NCBI GenBank assembly: GCA_038148895.1 | Contig: JBBVGQ010000002.1 | Reading direction: 5' to 3' (one strand) | Origin: Tamlana sp038148895 | Lineage (GTDB): Bacteria; Bacteroidota; Bacteroidia; Flavobacteriales; Flavobacteriaceae | DNA: 64,000 nt | In this document: in pieces, positions 35,037 to 44,334 of the stretch | Layout of the letters: every line of letters begins with the position of its first letter | Numbering within the stretch: the first letter of the stretch is position 1 | The notes under the pieces: model-generated | What the model was told of the DNA's origin: nothing | Databases searched by the model: none | What the model saw: the letters and a program-made list of their open reading frames with translations, nothing else | Made by a program: the position numbers and the translations under genes

Positions 35037-38000
35037 ATGAAACAAAGTTTTAAATACATATTTATAATTACCGTTTTTGCTCTTCTTTCATGCGAAACTA
35101 AAGAGGATGTTTCAAATGTTCGAAAGGAAATTTCCCTTAATGAAAACTGGGAAACTATTCATCTTGATAGTTTAAACCAACCTGAATCGGACTTTGTGAA
35201 AAGCCCAACAGCAGAAATAGTTTGGAAAAAGGTCTCCGTGCCACACAATTGGGACCAATATTATGGTTATCGTAGAGCAAAACATGGCAACTTGCACGGT
35301 ACAGCTTGGTACAAAAAAACCTTGACTTTTGATAAACAAAATCAAGGTAAACAACACTTTTTATTTTTTGAAGGGGTAGGGTCTTATGCCACGGTTTGGG
35401 TTAATAGGAAACCCATTGGCGAGCATAAAGGCGGACGAACAACGTTCACTTTAAACATCACCGACGCCATCAATTTTGATACTGAAAACACTATTATTGT
35501 AAAAGCCGAACATCCTACATTTATAGCCGATTTACCATGGGTTTGTGGTGGTTGCTCTGGTGAATGGGGTTTTTCAGAAGGGTCGCAACCGATGGGAATT
35601 TTTAGGCCTGTATCTTTGATAATTACTAATGATGTTAGAATCGAGCCTTTTGGCGTTCATATTTGGAATGACGATCAAACAAACAAAGAAAAGGCTACTC
35701 TTCATATTGCCACAGAATTGAAAAACTACAGTGGTTCTGAAAAAAAGATTAAAGTTGAAAATATTCTTTTAAACCATGCAGGGGATGAAGTGTCATCAGT
35801 GGAAACCGTGATTGAAAACCTTTCGGATTCAAAAGAAATAAAACAAAGTTTACCCGAAATTTATAACCCACAGTTGTGGTCACCCGAACATCCATATCTC
35901 TATCAACTTGCAACAAAAATTTACGAAAATGATGAGTTGGTGGATGCGTTAACTACACCCTACGGCATCCGTTGGATAAGTTGGCCCATAAATCGTGAGG
36001 ATGATGACAATCGTTTTTTTATTAATGGCGAACCGTTTTTTATTAACGGCACTTGTGAGTACGAACATTTAATTGGGAAAAGTCATTCTTTTTCAGAAAC
36101 TGAAATACAAACTCGAATAGAACAAGTAAAAGCTGCCGGATACAATGCCTTTCGAGAAGGGCATCAACCCCATAACCTGCGTTATCAAGAGCATTTAGAT
36201 GAAGAAGGTATTTTATTTTGGAGCCAGTTTTCAGCGCATATTTGGTATGATACACCCGAGTTTAAACAGAATTTTAAAACACTTTTAAAGGAGTGGATTA
36301 AAGAACGGAGAAACAATCCATCAGTAGTAATGTGGGGTTTGCAAAACGAAAGCACCATTCCAAAAGAATTTGCTGAGGAATGCACCCAAATTATTCGTGA
36401 ACTCGATCCAACTTCTGCTAAACAGCGTATTGTTACCACCTGCAATGGCGGCGAGGGCACCGATTGGAATGTCATTCAAAATTGGTCTGGAACTTACGGT
36501 GGTGACCCATATAATTATGGGGAGGAATTGACGGAACAATTGCTAAACGGTGAATATGGCGGATGGCGATCGGCAGATTTACACACAGAAGGCGAATTTA
36601 ACCAAAAAGGTGAATTGAGCGAAAATCGTTTTACGCAACTCATGGAAATCAAGGTTCGTGAAGCCGAATCGGTATGGGATAAAATTGTTGGACAATATCA
36701 TTGGCTATTGTATTCTCATGAAAATCCAGGGCGTTCACAAAACGGTGAAGGTTTTCGCGACATCGATAAAGTAGGCCCTGTAAATTATAAGGGCATTTTC
36801 ACCATTTGGGGAGAACCTTTAGATGCATTTTACATGTACCGAGCTAATTATGTGCCTAAAGAAGAAAGTCCGATGGTTTACATCGTATCACACACATGGC
36901 CAAACCGTTGGGAATCACCAGGGATTAAAAATGGTATCGATATCTATTCAAATTGTGATGAAGTTGAACTATTTAATGATGTTGAAAATAGTTCACTTGG
37001 GAGGTTGAATAACCCTGGATTGGGTAAACATTTTCAATGGAATAATGTGAATATAAAGTACAATGTGCTTTATGCGGTTGGCTATGTAAACGGTAAAGCC
37101 GTGGCAAAAGATTACATCGTATTAAATAATTTACCTGAAGCGCCAAATTTTGAAAAGTTGGTCAGTGAATCCAATGATATTTTAAAACCTGACAACATTA
37201 ATTATTTATACCGCGTTAATTGCGGTGGATCCGATTATACAGATACTTTTGGTAACACTTGGTTGGCCGATGTTCATAAAACCGATGAAAATACTTGGGG
37301 TTCTTTATCGTGGACAGACGATTTTGAAAACCTTCCCGCATTTTACGCAAGCCAAAGGCATACTAACGACCCTATTGCAAATACCAAAGATTGGTCTTTG
37401 TTTCAAAGTTTTAGATATGGGGCGAATAAATTGAAATATGAGTTTCCTGTTCCCGATAGTAAGTATTTGGTAGAATTGTTTTTTAACGAACCGTGGCACG
37501 GAACGGGTGGCGGTATAAACTGCCAAGATTGGCGTGTTTTTGATATTGCTATTAATGGAGAAACCGTTGAGGAAGATTTGGATATTTGGAATGAAGTAGG
37601 GCATGATGCAGCATTGAAAAAATCATATACAGCAGAAAGCAAAAATGGGAAAATGGTTATTTCATTCCCAAATGTTGCATCAGGACAAGCAGTGATTTCA
37701 GCCATTGCCATTGCTTCAAAAGATAAAAACATGAAGCCTGCAAAACCTTCTGAGAAAGATATTTTGAATGTGCAAAGCAACATCGATTTTGAAATTGGTA
37801 CTTGGTTAAATCTTAATCATAAACAGTATCTAAATACAAATATTGGGTATCAAAAATTGCCGCCAGAACTTTATGGAGTCCATTATTTGCGTTTTTCAAA
37901 TTCTCATGAAAACAAAAATATTTCAGGATCATTTACATCAAAAGAAAATGCGAATGTTTATGTGTTATTTGATTCAAAATCCAAGCCATCACCATGGTTA

Positions 38001-38561
38001 ATTGGTTATCAAAAGTTGAACGATACTGTTCGGAACAATGCCGGAACTGAGTTTCATGTGTTCAGAAAAGAAGTGAAAAAAGGTGAACAGGTGAATTTTG
38101 GAAGTCTTGGTGATGGAGAAATGTACTCAATTGTGGTTGTGCCAACTTATTCCATGGATGAACAAGACGGCCGACCCATTTTAAAGCTTAAAGCCGAAGA
38201 TGCTAAAGTCACAGGCGAAGGTATTAATAAAGCCAATTTCAAAAAAAGTGATTATGTTGAATTTACCCAAAATACGGAAAACAGCATCACATTTACCGTA
38301 AATCCGGGCGTGGCGAATATTTATTTGATGCGTTATCATTACATGAACATGAATGACCATCCGGTAAAAGTGCGGTTGAAAATTGAGGATGCCAATGGTA
38401 TTCTATTGCGTAATGATGATATTGAATTTCCCATAAGGCAAGACAAATGGAAAATTTTGAATACTACTTCTGGCGGATTTATTAACGCTGGAGTCTATAA
38501 AATAACTTTAGAATCAAACCAAATGAAAGGCTTACGTATAGAATCGTTTGAATTTCAATAA
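35037..38561 (+). CDS. GH2 glycosidase with malectin-like domain
   Basis: This 1174-residue lipoprotein (lipobox LSC, Cys19) has the GH2 order: jelly-roll (WKKVSVPHNWDQYYGYRRAK near 62; AWYKKTLTFDKQ), immunoglobulin-like domain, and TIM barrel from about 305. The acid/base is Glu438 in WGLQNEST. A candidate nucleophile is Glu506 in NGEYGGW, at shorter spacing than usual. A malectin-like sugar-binding module follows at about 720-870 (YRVNCGGSDYTDTFGNTWLA; GTGGGINCQDWRVFDIAING), and further beta-domains reach the C-terminus. GH2 members cleave beta-galactosides, beta-glucuronides, beta-galacturonides and arabinopyranosides. The length and extra modules fit a side-chain-specific exo-enzyme, but substrate is open. 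Confidence 0.87.
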   Translation: MKQSFKYIFIITVFALLSCETKEDVSNVRKEISLNENWETIHLDSLNQPESDFVKSPTAEIVWKKVSVPHNWDQYYGYRRAKHGNLHGTAWYKKTLTFDKQNQGKQHFLFFEGVGSYATVWVNRKPIGEHKGGRTTFTLNITDAINFDTENTIIVKAEHPTFIADLPWVCGGCSGEWGFSEGSQPMGIFRPVSLIITNDVRIEPFGVHIWNDDQTNKEKATLHIATELKNYSGSEKKIKVENILLNHAGDEVSSVETVIENLSDSKEIKQSLPEIYNPQLWSPEHPYLYQLATKIYENDELVDALTTPYGIRWISWPINREDDDNRFFINGEPFFINGTCEYEHLIGKSHSFSETEIQTRIEQVKAAGYNAFREGHQPHNLRYQEHLDEEGILFWSQFSAHIWYDTPEFKQNFKTLLKEWIKERRNNPSVVMWGLQNESTIPKEFAEECTQIIRELDPTSAKQRIVTTCNGGEGTDWNVIQNWSGTYGGDPYNYGEELTEQLLNGEYGGWRSADLHTEGEFNQKGELSENRFTQLMEIKVREAESVWDKIVGQYHWLLYSHENPGRSQNGEGFRDIDKVGPVNYKGIFTIWGEPLDAFYMYRANYVPKEESPMVYIVSHTWPNRWESPGIKNGIDIYSNCDEVELFNDVENSSLGRLNNPGLGKHFQWNNVNIKYNVLYAVGYVNGKAVAKDYIVLNNLPEAPNFEKLVSESNDILKPDNINYLYRVNCGGSDYTDTFGNTWLADVHKTDENTWGSLSWTDDFENLPAFYASQRHTNDPIANTKDWSLFQSFRYGANKLKYEFPVPDSKYLVELFFNEPWHGTGGGINCQDWRVFDIAINGETVEEDLDIWNEVGHDAALKKSYTAESKNGKMVISFPNVASGQAVISAIAIASKDKNMKPAKPSEKDILNVQSNIDFEIGTWLNLNHKQYLNTNIGYQKLPPELYGVHYLRFSNSHENKNISGSFTSKENANVYVLFDSKSKPSPWLIGYQKLNDTVRNNAGTEFHVFRKEVKKGEQVNFGSLGDGEMYSIVVVPTYSMDEQDGRPILKLKAEDAKVTGEGINKANFKKSDYVEFTQNTENSITFTVNPGVANIYLMRYHYMNMNDHPVKVRLKIEDANGILLRNDDIEFPIRQDKWKILNTTSGGFINAGVYKITLESNQMKGLRIESFEFQ

Positions 38562-38578
38562 AACTAAAAACATCAACC

Positions 38579-40999
38579 ATGAAGCGGTTTATCATATTTA
38601 GCTTTTTTCTGTCCTTGCTTGTGGCATGTAATACTTCAGAAGAAAAAAATGCTCGACTTATTGAGGATTTTAATTTCGATTGGCGTTTTCAATTGGGCGA
38701 TCATCCTGAAGCTATTGATTCTTCATTCAACGCTGAAAATTGGCGAACCATAAATCTACCCCACGATTGGAGTATTGAAGGTGATTTTAGTGAAGAACAC
38801 CCTGCAAAACCTGAAGGCGGTGCGTTACCAACGGGAATTGCATGGTATAGAAAAACCTTTAAATTGCCAGAAGCGTATCAGAACAAGTCCATTTGGATTG
38901 AGTTTGATGGCGTGTATCGAAATAGTGAAGTTTGGATAAATGGTCAGCATTTTGGAAAACGACCTAACGGTTATATTTCTTTTGCTTATGATTTAACCGA
39001 ACATTTAAACTTTGGTGAAATCCAAAATGTTATTTCCGTAAAAGTTGATAATTCCGAGCAACCTAATTCTCGTTGGTATTCGGGTTCTGGGATATATCGA
39101 AATGTACGTTTGGTGGTTGCCGAAAATCTGCATGTAGCGCATTGGGGAACATATGCGACAACGCCACAGGTTTCAGAGGAAAAAGCTACTGTGGATTTGG
39201 AGGTAACACTTCAAAATGAATCGGAAACCGATAAATCATTTAGGTTGGTAAGTTCTATTTTAAATCAAGATAATTTGGTAGTTGCCGAAACAATTTCTGA
39301 AGGGCAAATCGGTAAAAACAACTCAAAAATAGCTGTTCAAAATTTTGAAGTATTAACTCCAAATTTGTGGGATACAAAACATCCCTACCTTTATAAAATC
39401 CAAACCAAGGTTTATGAGAACAATAAGTTGGTTGATGATTATGAAACACCTTTAGGTTTTCGGTATTTTAATTTTGATGCAGAAAAAGGGTTTTCATTAA
39501 ATGGTGTTTCAACAAAAATCCATGGCGTTTGTTTGCATCATGACAATGGTGCTTTAGGTGCGGTTGCCAATTATGAAGCCATCAAGCGTAAACTACAAAT
39601 CATGAAAGATATGGGCGTAAATGCTATTCGTGTTTCGCATAACCCTTCTTCGTTGGAGTTATTGGAATTGTGCGACAAAATGGGATTCATCGTACAGGTT
39701 GAGGCTTTTGATGTTTGGAAAAAACGAAAAGTAAAAGCCGATTACAACTTGTTTTGGGATGAATGGCACGAACAGGACTTAAAAGATTTTGTTAAGCGCG
39801 ATAAAAATTTTCCCTCGGTGATGATGTGGAGCATTGGTAACGAAATTCGTGAGCAGTTCGATAGCACCGGAATTGCCATGACGAAAAAACTGGTAGATAT
39901 TATTAAAGATTTGGATAAAACCAGACCAGTAACATGTGCATTGACAGAAAATGTTCCCGAGAAAAATTTTATATACCAATCGGGTGCTCTCGACCTTTTG
40001 GGTTTTAATTATAAGCATAAGGATTATTACGGTTTCCCTGAAAAATTTAAAGGTGAAAAAATAATCGCTTCCGAAAGTGTATCGGCGCTCGAAACCCGTG
40101 GACATTATGATTTGCCTTCCACCGAGATAAAACGCTGGCCACCAGCTTATAATGAACCTTTTGATGGAAATGAGGATTTAACGGTTTCGGCCTACGACCA
40201 AGTTTCGGCCTACTGGGGCGCAACCCACGAAGAAAGTTGGAAAGCCGTAAAGGCTTTGGATTATATTGCTGGTACGTTTATTTGGACGGGGTTTGATTAT
40301 ATAGGCGAACCTATTCCTTATCCTTATCCTGCGCGAAGCTCGTATTTTGGCATTGTGGATTTGGCCGGATTCCCGAAGGATGTGTATTATATGTACCAAA
40401 GTGAGTGGAGCGATAGGGATGTATTGCATATTTTCCCACATTGGAATTGGGAAGCGGGTCAAAAAGTTGACGTTTGGGCGTACTACAATAATGCTGATGA
40501 GGTGGAGCTATTTTTAAACGGAAAATCCTTGGGAACAAAATCAAAGGAAAATGACGATTTGCACATTATGTGGCGTGTTCCGTTTGAACCAGGAACATTA
40601 AAAGCAGTTTCAAAAAAAGATGGGAACGTGGTTTTGGAAAAGGAAATAAATACGGCTGGCGAACCTTCAAAAATTGAATTAGAGGCCCATAAAGAAACCA
40701 TGAAAAATGACAATTACGATTTGGTTTATCTAACAGTAAACGTTTTAGATGGCAATGGTAATTTAGTGCCAAAGGCTGATAATCTGATTAATTTTGAGGT
40801 GTCTGGTGGTGGAAAAATTGTGGGAGTAGATAATGGTTATCAAGCCAGCTTAGAGTCTTTTAAAGCAAATTATAGAAAGGCCTATAACGGAAAATGCTTA
40901 GTTATCATTCAATCAAACGGAAAGGCAGAAAACATTCAAATAACAGCATCTTCTAATGGTTTGACATCTGAAAGCATTCAAATAACAACGACAAATTAA
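38579..40999 (+). CDS. GH2 beta-galactosidase-like glycosidase
   Basis: This 806-residue lipoprotein (lipobox VAC, Cys17) shows the canonical GH2 layout: jelly-roll (INLPHDWSIEGDFSEEHPA near 55), immunoglobulin-like domain, and TIM barrel with KIHGVCLHHDNGALGA near 311 and NAIRVSHNPSS. The acid/base is Glu422 in SIGNEI and the nucleophile is Glu499 in ASESVSA. GTFIWTGFDYIGEPIPYP near 560 is the usual beta-galactosidase aromatic loop. A DUF4982-like immunoglobulin fold (DVWAYYNNADEVELFLNG) and a final beta-domain follow. It is clearly distinct from the GH2 upstream, which lies 17 bases before it. It is likely to release a terminal beta-linked sugar such as galactose. Confidence 0.9.
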   Translation: MKRFIIFSFFLSLLVACNTSEEKNARLIEDFNFDWRFQLGDHPEAIDSSFNAENWRTINLPHDWSIEGDFSEEHPAKPEGGALPTGIAWYRKTFKLPEAYQNKSIWIEFDGVYRNSEVWINGQHFGKRPNGYISFAYDLTEHLNFGEIQNVISVKVDNSEQPNSRWYSGSGIYRNVRLVVAENLHVAHWGTYATTPQVSEEKATVDLEVTLQNESETDKSFRLVSSILNQDNLVVAETISEGQIGKNNSKIAVQNFEVLTPNLWDTKHPYLYKIQTKVYENNKLVDDYETPLGFRYFNFDAEKGFSLNGVSTKIHGVCLHHDNGALGAVANYEAIKRKLQIMKDMGVNAIRVSHNPSSLELLELCDKMGFIVQVEAFDVWKKRKVKADYNLFWDEWHEQDLKDFVKRDKNFPSVMMWSIGNEIREQFDSTGIAMTKKLVDIIKDLDKTRPVTCALTENVPEKNFIYQSGALDLLGFNYKHKDYYGFPEKFKGEKIIASESVSALETRGHYDLPSTEIKRWPPAYNEPFDGNEDLTVSAYDQVSAYWGATHEESWKAVKALDYIAGTFIWTGFDYIGEPIPYPYPARSSYFGIVDLAGFPKDVYYMYQSEWSDRDVLHIFPHWNWEAGQKVDVWAYYNNADEVELFLNGKSLGTKSKENDDLHIMWRVPFEPGTLKAVSKKDGNVVLEKEINTAGEPSKIELEAHKETMKNDNYDLVYLTVNVLDGNGNLVPKADNLINFEVSGGGKIVGVDNGYQASLESFKANYRKAYNGKCLVIIQSNGKAENIQITASSNGLTSESIQITTTN

Positions 41000-41005
41000 A
41001 AACCA

Positions 41006-42247
41006 ATGGAACGAGTTTTTGCAGAATATTATATAGAAACGCCATATGAGGTGGAACATACTGCTGCTGTTTTGGCTGGCGAACAATCTTCGGGAACATT
41101 TGTTTCCGTTCCAGGTGAAACGGAAGAACTAAAACAAAGGTTTGCTGCAAGGGTTGAGGCCATTGAGCTATTGGATTTGGTCGATAACCCGTCAATTCCG
41201 GGTAACATTATCCCAGGTAAAAAATACCAACGGGCCAAAGTGAAAGTGAGTTGGTCTATTGAGAATTTTGGTTATAATTTACCCGTTTTAGTCAGTACAT
41301 TACAAGGTAATTTATACGAAATAAGTCAGTTTACAGGTTTGAAATTGATGGATTTGGAGGTGCCCGAATCTTTTAAAAATCATTTTGAAGGACCAAAATT
41401 CGGAATAAAAGGGTCAAAAAAATCATGTAGCGTTGGCGATAGACCCATGATTGGAACGATTATAAAACCCAGTATTGGCATGTCAATTGAAGAAACGGCA
41501 AGTCTGGTGGAGTTGCTCATTGAAGCTGGAATCGATTTTATAAAAGATGATGAACTTATGGGTTCTGCGGCCAATTCACCTTTTGAGGAACGTGTAAAAG
41601 GCATCATGAAAGTTATTCGAAATAATGAACAAAAAACCGGAAAAAAGGTGATGTATGCCTTTAATATTTCTGATGAAATAGACCAAATGCAACGCAATTA
41701 TGACACCATTGTTAATGAAGGCGGAAGTTGTGCCATGATAAGCGTTAACAGTGTGGGCCTGGCCGGAACAAAGAAACTTTGCGATAGAGGAGAATTGGTT
41801 ATCCATGGACATAGAAATGGTTGGGGCATGTTGAATCGTCACCCATTGTTGGGTATTGAATTTCCAGCATATCAAAAAATTCAACGCCTGTGTGGTGTAG
41901 ACCAGTTGCATGTGAATGGCATTCAAAATAAATTTTGGGAATCTGATGACTCTGTAGTGACTTCTATAAAATCCTGTTTAAAGCCCATGTTGGGTGGTTA
42001 TGAAATTTTACCCGTTGTTTCTTCGGGGCAATGGGGCGGACAAGCCTTCGAAACTTATAGAAGAACCCAAACCACCGATTTACTGTACATGGCAGGCGGT
42101 GGTATTTTAGCGCACCCAATGGGACCAAAAGCTGGAGTAACCGCGTTACAGCAAGCTTGGGGAGGAGCGGTTGACGGTTTGTCTTTGGAAGAGACGGCAA
42201 GTAAATATGAGGCATTTGCAGCTTCAGTAAAGAAATTTTCTAAATAA
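41006..42247 (+). CDS. RuBisCO-like protein (RLP), predicted acid-sugar-phosphate decarboxylase or transcarboxylase
   Basis: This 413-residue cytoplasmic protein has no signal peptide. It keeps the RuBisCO large-subunit active-site pattern: Lys154 in TIIKPSIG, the carbamate site Lys180 with Asp182 and Glu183 in FIKDDE, His267/His269/Arg270 in HGHRNGWG, Lys309 on loop 6 in IQNKFWE, and the phosphate-binding SSGQWGG and MAGGGILAHPMGP. Since all these residues are kept, it is probably an active enzyme that works on an enediolate of a beta-keto sugar acid phosphate. The known precedents are the 3-oxo-isoapionate-4-phosphate decarboxylase and transcarboxylase of D-apiose catabolism. True carbon fixation is unlikely, because the partner is an acid-sugar kinase (next gene, one-base overlap TAATG) rather than phosphoribulokinase. 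Confidence 0.88.
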   Translation: MERVFAEYYIETPYEVEHTAAVLAGEQSSGTFVSVPGETEELKQRFAARVEAIELLDLVDNPSIPGNIIPGKKYQRAKVKVSWSIENFGYNLPVLVSTLQGNLYEISQFTGLKLMDLEVPESFKNHFEGPKFGIKGSKKSCSVGDRPMIGTIIKPSIGMSIEETASLVELLIEAGIDFIKDDELMGSAANSPFEERVKGIMKVIRNNEQKTGKKVMYAFNISDEIDQMQRNYDTIVNEGGSCAMISVNSVGLAGTKKLCDRGELVIHGHRNGWGMLNRHPLLGIEFPAYQKIQRLCGVDQLHVNGIQNKFWESDDSVVTSIKSCLKPMLGGYEILPVVSSGQWGGQAFETYRRTQTTDLLYMAGGGILAHPMGPKAGVTALQQAWGGAVDGLSLEETASKYEAFAASVKKFSK

Positions 42248-43632
42248 TGACAAAAACAAACCCCTTGCTTTTAGCATTTTATGGCGATGATTTTACAGGC
42301 TCTACCGATGCTTTGGAATTTTTAACCTTGGCAGGAGTTAAGACGATTTTGTTTTTGAAAAATCCTGAGCAGAAGGATTTAGATAAATTTCCAGAAATTC
42401 AAGCCATTGGTGTGGCAGGAAAAAGTCGTTCCATGTCCCCAAATGACATGGAAAATGAACTGATACCTGTTTTTAATAAATTTAAAAAATTCAACCCTAA
42501 CCATGTGCATTACAAGGTATGCTCTACTTTTGATTCTGCACCACATGTTGGCAATATTGGAAAAGCCATTGAAATAGGTAGCACAATTTTTCAACAAAGA
42601 ACCGTATTTGTTTCACCGTCTGCACCACATTTGGGGCGTTATTGTGCTTTCGGAAATTTATTTGCAAAAATGGGAATTGCTGGTGATGGTAAAATTTATA
42701 GAATAGACAGGCATCCTTCAATGAGCAAACATCCTGTTACGCCTGCACTTGAAGGCGATTTAACGGTACATTTATCAAAGCAAACCAATAAATCCATCGG
42801 TCTGATAAATGTAACTAAAATAGATGAGGGGAAGTCTGCCGTAATTTCAAAAGTAAAAGAGAATAAAGATTCGGAAATCCTGTTTTTTGACGGATTAAAT
42901 AAAACACATTTGGAGATTATTGGGGGAGTATTCAACGAGTTTGCAAATGAGAACCCTTTGTTTTCCGTTGGATCCTCTGGAATAGCTATGGCTTTGGGGT
43001 TGGATTGGAAATCTAAGGGCATAATAGACGGTGAAAGGAAATTCAATGTTTGCGGTGAAAACGGGCCTATTTTGGTGCTATCCGGAAGTTGTTCTCCCGT
43101 TACAGAAAACCAAATTAATTATGCTATTGATAATGGTTTTGCCGAAATTGCTCTAGGCGTTGAAGCGATTAGCAATTCAAATCAAAACCAAGTTATTGAA
43201 GAGGTTGTTGGGCAAATAGTTGCCAATTTTGAAAATGGAAAAAGCATCGTATTACATACCAGCAAGGGTACAGAAGACCCAAGAATTTCAGATTCAGAAT
43301 TATTCTTCAAGAACCAAGGGTTCGAATCCGAAGATATCCAAAACGCCTGTAGTTCTAATTATGGACATGTTTTGGGGCAGATTGCTAAACAAGTGTTGGC
43401 ACAAACCGATATCAAAAGAATCCTTTTGGCTGGAGGTGATACTTCAAGTTACGCCGCTTCAGAATTAAATATTACAGCTCTTGAGATGATTGCACCATTG
43501 GCACCGGGCGCTCCGTTATGTAAAGCTATTTCGGACGATGAATGGGTTAACGGATTGGAACTGAATTTTAAAGGCGGACAAGTAGGAACAAGAGATTATT
43601 TTATAAAAGTTTTAAAAGGAGAAAAATTATGA
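42247..43632 (+). CDS. DUF1537-family four-carbon acid sugar kinase
   Basis: This 461-residue cytoplasmic protein begins LLAFYGDDFTGSTDALEFLT, the characteristic N-terminal substrate-binding start of DUF1537 kinases. The C-terminal nucleotide-binding domain includes ILVLSGSCSPVTENQI near 274 and ILLAGGDTSSYAASEL near 394. Family members phosphorylate acid sugars such as 3-oxo-tetronate and 3-oxo-isoapionate. It shares one base with the RuBisCO-like gene and four bases (ATGA) with the next gene, so the three are translated together. It should make the phosphorylated substrate for the RuBisCO-like protein. The family length of about 420-460 fits. Confidence 0.9.
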   Translation: MTKTNPLLLAFYGDDFTGSTDALEFLTLAGVKTILFLKNPEQKDLDKFPEIQAIGVAGKSRSMSPNDMENELIPVFNKFKKFNPNHVHYKVCSTFDSAPHVGNIGKAIEIGSTIFQQRTVFVSPSAPHLGRYCAFGNLFAKMGIAGDGKIYRIDRHPSMSKHPVTPALEGDLTVHLSKQTNKSIGLINVTKIDEGKSAVISKVKENKDSEILFFDGLNKTHLEIIGGVFNEFANENPLFSVGSSGIAMALGLDWKSKGIIDGERKFNVCGENGPILVLSGSCSPVTENQINYAIDNGFAEIALGVEAISNSNQNQVIEEVVGQIVANFENGKSIVLHTSKGTEDPRISDSELFFKNQGFESEDIQNACSSNYGHVLGQIAKQVLAQTDIKRILLAGGDTSSYAASELNITALEMIAPLAPGAPLCKAISDDEWVNGLELNFKGGQVGTRDYFIKVLKGEKL

Positions 43633-44294
43633 AGGCAAAAACATTGGGTTTTGTGCATACATCGGCAACATTGGTGCCGTTGTTTCAGCAGTTGACAAAC
43701 GAATATCTCAAGAATGTTGAAACATTCAATATCGTCGATGATAGCTTAATAAAAGATGTCATTAAAAAAGGTGAATTAAAACCTAACACTGCGGCAAGGG
43801 TAGTTCAACATGTGCAAGCTGCTGAAGATGCCGGAGCTGATGTTATTCTGGTAACCTGCTCATCTATTGGGGCAGCTATTGAAACTGCTGCGACTTTAAG
43901 TACGGTTCCAGTAATAAGGGTGGATCAAGCTATGGCTGACGAAGCCGTTAAAACAAGCAACAAAATTGGTGTCATTGCAACCCTGCCAACAACATTAGGG
44001 CCAACAACAGATTTGGTAAGGCGAAGGGCTGAAGCAGCCGGAAAAAACGTGTCTATTTCTTCAAAATTATGTGAAGGAGCGTTTGAAGCCTTAATGAGTG
44101 GTAATGGAGCAAAGCACGACCAAATGGTAGCTTCGGCATTGAAAGAACTAATGAAAGAAGTTGATGTTATTGTTTTGGCACAAGCTTCTATGTCTAGAGT
44201 TGTTGATGGTCTGAGCGTAGATGAAAAAATAGTGCCCATTTTAGCTAGTCCTGCTATTGCCATGAAGAAATTGGCTGAAATTTATTTTAATTAA
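43629..44294 (+). CDS. Asp/Glu racemase-fold protein lacking the second catalytic Cys
   Basis: This 221-residue cytoplasmic protein has the two-domain Asp/Glu/hydantoin racemase fold. The first site has Cys77 in VTCSSIG. At the mirror position, where racemases have a Cys in a pattern such as LGCAGM, it reads LAQASM with Gln185. It is therefore unlikely to be an ordinary two-base racemase. Related one-Cys members of the superfamily are decarboxylases or isomerases. It overlaps the kinase by ATGA, so it belongs to the same pathway, perhaps as an isomerase, epimerase or decarboxylase of a branched sugar acid. Subfamilies with this pattern exist in other genomes, and their reaction is not known to me. 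Confidence 0.75.
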   Translation: MKAKTLGFVHTSATLVPLFQQLTNEYLKNVETFNIVDDSLIKDVIKKGELKPNTAARVVQHVQAAEDAGADVILVTCSSIGAAIETAATLSTVPVIRVDQAMADEAVKTSNKIGVIATLPTTLGPTTDLVRRRAEAAGKNVSISSKLCEGAFEALMSGNGAKHDQMVASALKELMKEVDVIVLAQASMSRVVDGLSVDEKIVPILASPAIAMKKLAEIYFN

Positions 44295-44334
44295 AATCTA
44301 TCTTGCTTTAAAGCATACCAACTAAACCAAAACC

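Noticed and set aside
37403..37783. 126-residue open frame on the minus strand inside the GH2 gene with malectin module
   Set aside because: Antisense shadow with no domain signal.
41006..42247. True RuBisCO and a carbon-fixation pathway
   Set aside because: Key residues are kept, but the partner is an acid-sugar kinase, there is no phosphoribulokinase or small subunit, and the locus is for glycan catabolism.
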